This document shows positions 62,850-64,000 of a stretch of DNA of 64,000 nucleotides, one piece after another (the stretch's first letter is position 1; every line of letters begins with the position of its first letter). The DNA lies in NCBI RefSeq assembly GCF_004310665.1, contig NZ_SIXF01000005.1:124001-188000 (forward strand), given 5' to 3'. Origin of the DNA: Pedobacter kyonggii (lineage in GTDB: Bacteria > Bacteroidota > Bacteroidia > Sphingobacteriales > Sphingobacteriaceae). Below the pieces are notes generated by a model. It was not told the DNA's origin and made no database searches. It saw nothing but the letters and a program-made list of their open reading frames with translations. A program made the translations under genes and the position numbers.

Positions 62850-64000
62850 TTACCACACACCTAACCGGTTTGTTGGAGCTATATACATTTTTGCTGTTGC
62901 AGGAATGTTGAACGCCTTGTAAAATGCTCCCATATTGTACACGGGGCCATTTACACGGAACATTTCTGGGCTATGTGGGTCTGTTTTTAATCTTACACGC
63001 ATACTTTCATCGCGGGTTTTGATTCTCCATACCTGGGCAAAGCTTAAAAAGAAACGTTGATCAGGAGTAAAACCATCAATCTTTTTATCGCCTTTTCCCT
63101 GCTCAGTTAATTTAAAGGCATCGTATGCAATGTTTAAGCCACCAATATCGGCAAGGTTTTCTCCCAGTGTTAACGAACCATTTACATGCTGATTATCCAA
63201 CAATGAGAAGTTGTTGTAAAATGTTTCTACTTTACCTGCTTTAGCTTTAAATTTATCGGCATCGGCTTTTGTCCACCACTCTTTTAAATTACCTACTGCA
63301 TCGTACTGGCGACCCTGATCGTCAAAACCATGTGTCATTTCATGACCAATTACAGCACCTATTGCACCGTAGTTAATGGCGTCATCTGCAGCAAAATCAA
63401 AGAACGGGAACTGTAAAATCCCAGCCGGAAAAACAATTTCGTTGAAAGACGGATTGTAATAGGCATTAACGGTCGGTGGAGTCATTCCCCACTCGGTTTT
63501 ATCAACATTTTTGCCGAGTTTATCCATCATTTCTTTGTAGGCATGTTTACCTGCCGACTGAAGGTTTGCATAATAAGTGTTCTTCGAAACCTCGACATCA
63601 TCGTACTTTTTCCATTTATCAGGATAGCCGATTTTTTTGATAAATGCGTTTAGTTTTTCTAAAGCTTTCTTTTTGGTTTCAGGTGTCATCCAATCTACCT
63701 TCTGGATTCTTTCTGCATATACTTTCTGTAAATTGTTTACCAGCGTTAACATACGCTCTTTAGCCTCTGGTTTGAAATACTTTTCGGCATATAACTGACC
63801 TAAAAGTTCACCCAAATTACGATCGGTTGCATTTACAATGGCTTTCCATCTTTCTGTCGGTGCTTGTTGACCATATAATGTTTTAGAGAAAAAATCGAAT
63901 TTAGCATCTCTGAATTTTTTGGTAAAGGCATTTGCCGATCTGTTTAAAGCATCAAACTTTAATTTTTCTTTCCAGATTTCGATAGGTTGGCTTTTTACCA
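62850..64000 (-). CDS. M13 family metallopeptidase (neprilysin-like, 5' partial)
   Basis: The frame is open to the right edge, so the N-terminal part (signal/lipobox) lies outside; the visible part runs on from VKSQPIEIWKEKLKFDALNR. The zinc peptidase domain has the HExxH motif HEMTHGFDDQGRQYD, the third ligand region ENLADIGG and NAYYNPSFNEIVFPAGILQ, all classic for M13. Length shown (about 383 aa) is the C-terminal two thirds of the usual ~670 aa. Probably an exported peptidase. Terminator at 62794-62830. Confidence 0.94.
   Translation of the reverse strand, partial: VKSQPIEIWKEKLKFDALNRSANAFTKKFRDAKFDFFSKTLYGQQAPTERWKAIVNATDRNLGELLGQLYAEKYFKPEAKERMLTLVNNLQKVYAERIQKVDWMTPETKKKALEKLNAFIKKIGYPDKWKKYDDVEVSKNTYYANLQSAGKHAYKEMMDKLGKNVDKTEWGMTPPTVNAYYNPSFNEIVFPAGILQFPFFDFAADDAINYGAIGAVIGHEMTHGFDDQGRQYDAVGNLKEWWTKADADKFKAKAGKVETFYNNFSLLDNQHVNGSLTLGENLADIGGLNIAYDAFKLTEQGKGDKKIDGFTPDQRFFLSFAQVWRIKTRDESMRVRLKTDPHSPEMFRVNGPVYNMGAFYKAFNIPATAKMYIAPTNRLGVW

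Overview
The window looks like a chromosomal segment of a Bacteroidota member of the Sphingobacteriaceae, most likely Pedobacter or a close relative. This rests on an AT-rich base composition, the family content (a DUF4957/DUF5123-type beta-helix protein, CE8, CE12, PL10, GH28, GH105, GH43 and GH130), promoter-like TTTG / TAnnTTTG elements in place of E. coli-type ones, and gene arrangements familiar from that family. The genus is an inference from recognition, not from a search.

Positions 1-22216 form a pectin utilisation region. A 5'-truncated beta-helix surface protein, a pectin methylesterase and a rhamnogalacturonan acetylesterase lie on the + strand. On the - strand follow a GapN-like aldehyde dehydrogenase, a hexuronate MFS transporter, KDPG aldolase, KDG kinase, uronate isomerase, altronate dehydratase and tagaturonate reductase. 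Next come a PL10 pectate lyase, a GH105 hydrolase, a GH28 polygalacturonase and a second pectin methylesterase. A GH43 enzyme and a second CE12 esterase close the locus on the + strand. Together they can strip esters from pectin, cut the backbone, import galacturonate and carry it through tagaturonate, altronate, KDG and KDPG to pyruvate and glyceraldehyde-3-phosphate. SusC/SusD, KduI/KduD and a regulator are absent from the window. A TGCAATCGTT-type dyad precedes both GH28 and CE8.

Positions 22247-30385 hold an MHS-type transporter with a small membrane partner, a bestrophin, a Pr6Pr-like membrane protein, TerC, a TlpA-like thioredoxin, and an ECF sigma / anti-sigma pair followed by a secreted protein built of about ten 18-residue EYG repeats. 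Positions 30385-35306 are a xylose operon (xylB, xylA, sodium/sugar symporter) with a recognisable promoter overlapped by a LacI-type operator and a weaker second operator upstream.

Positions 35427-64000 are mainly housekeeping: CsaA, TadA, Mn-type SOD, OxyR (with its redox cysteine pair), GH130, GDP-fucose synthase, TrmB coupled to an alkyltransferase-like protein, Tag glycosylase, DNA polymerase I, YbaB, pyruvate dehydrogenase E1 alpha and E2, NlpC/P60, CapA, DUF885 and M13 peptidases and several uncharacterised small proteins. The M13 gene runs off the right edge. Two genes are broken by single-base frameshifts: an MBL-fold hydrolase and a GxxExxY nuclease-like gene that has also lost a catalytic Asp.

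Intergenic regions carry several families of dispersed palindromes resembling REP elements. I see no rRNA, tRNA, CRISPR array, transposase or prophage. No clearly new multi-gene system stands out; the best leads are the shared operator motif, the repeat families, the sigma/anti-sigma/EYG-repeat locus and the non-canonical GapN-like enzyme.
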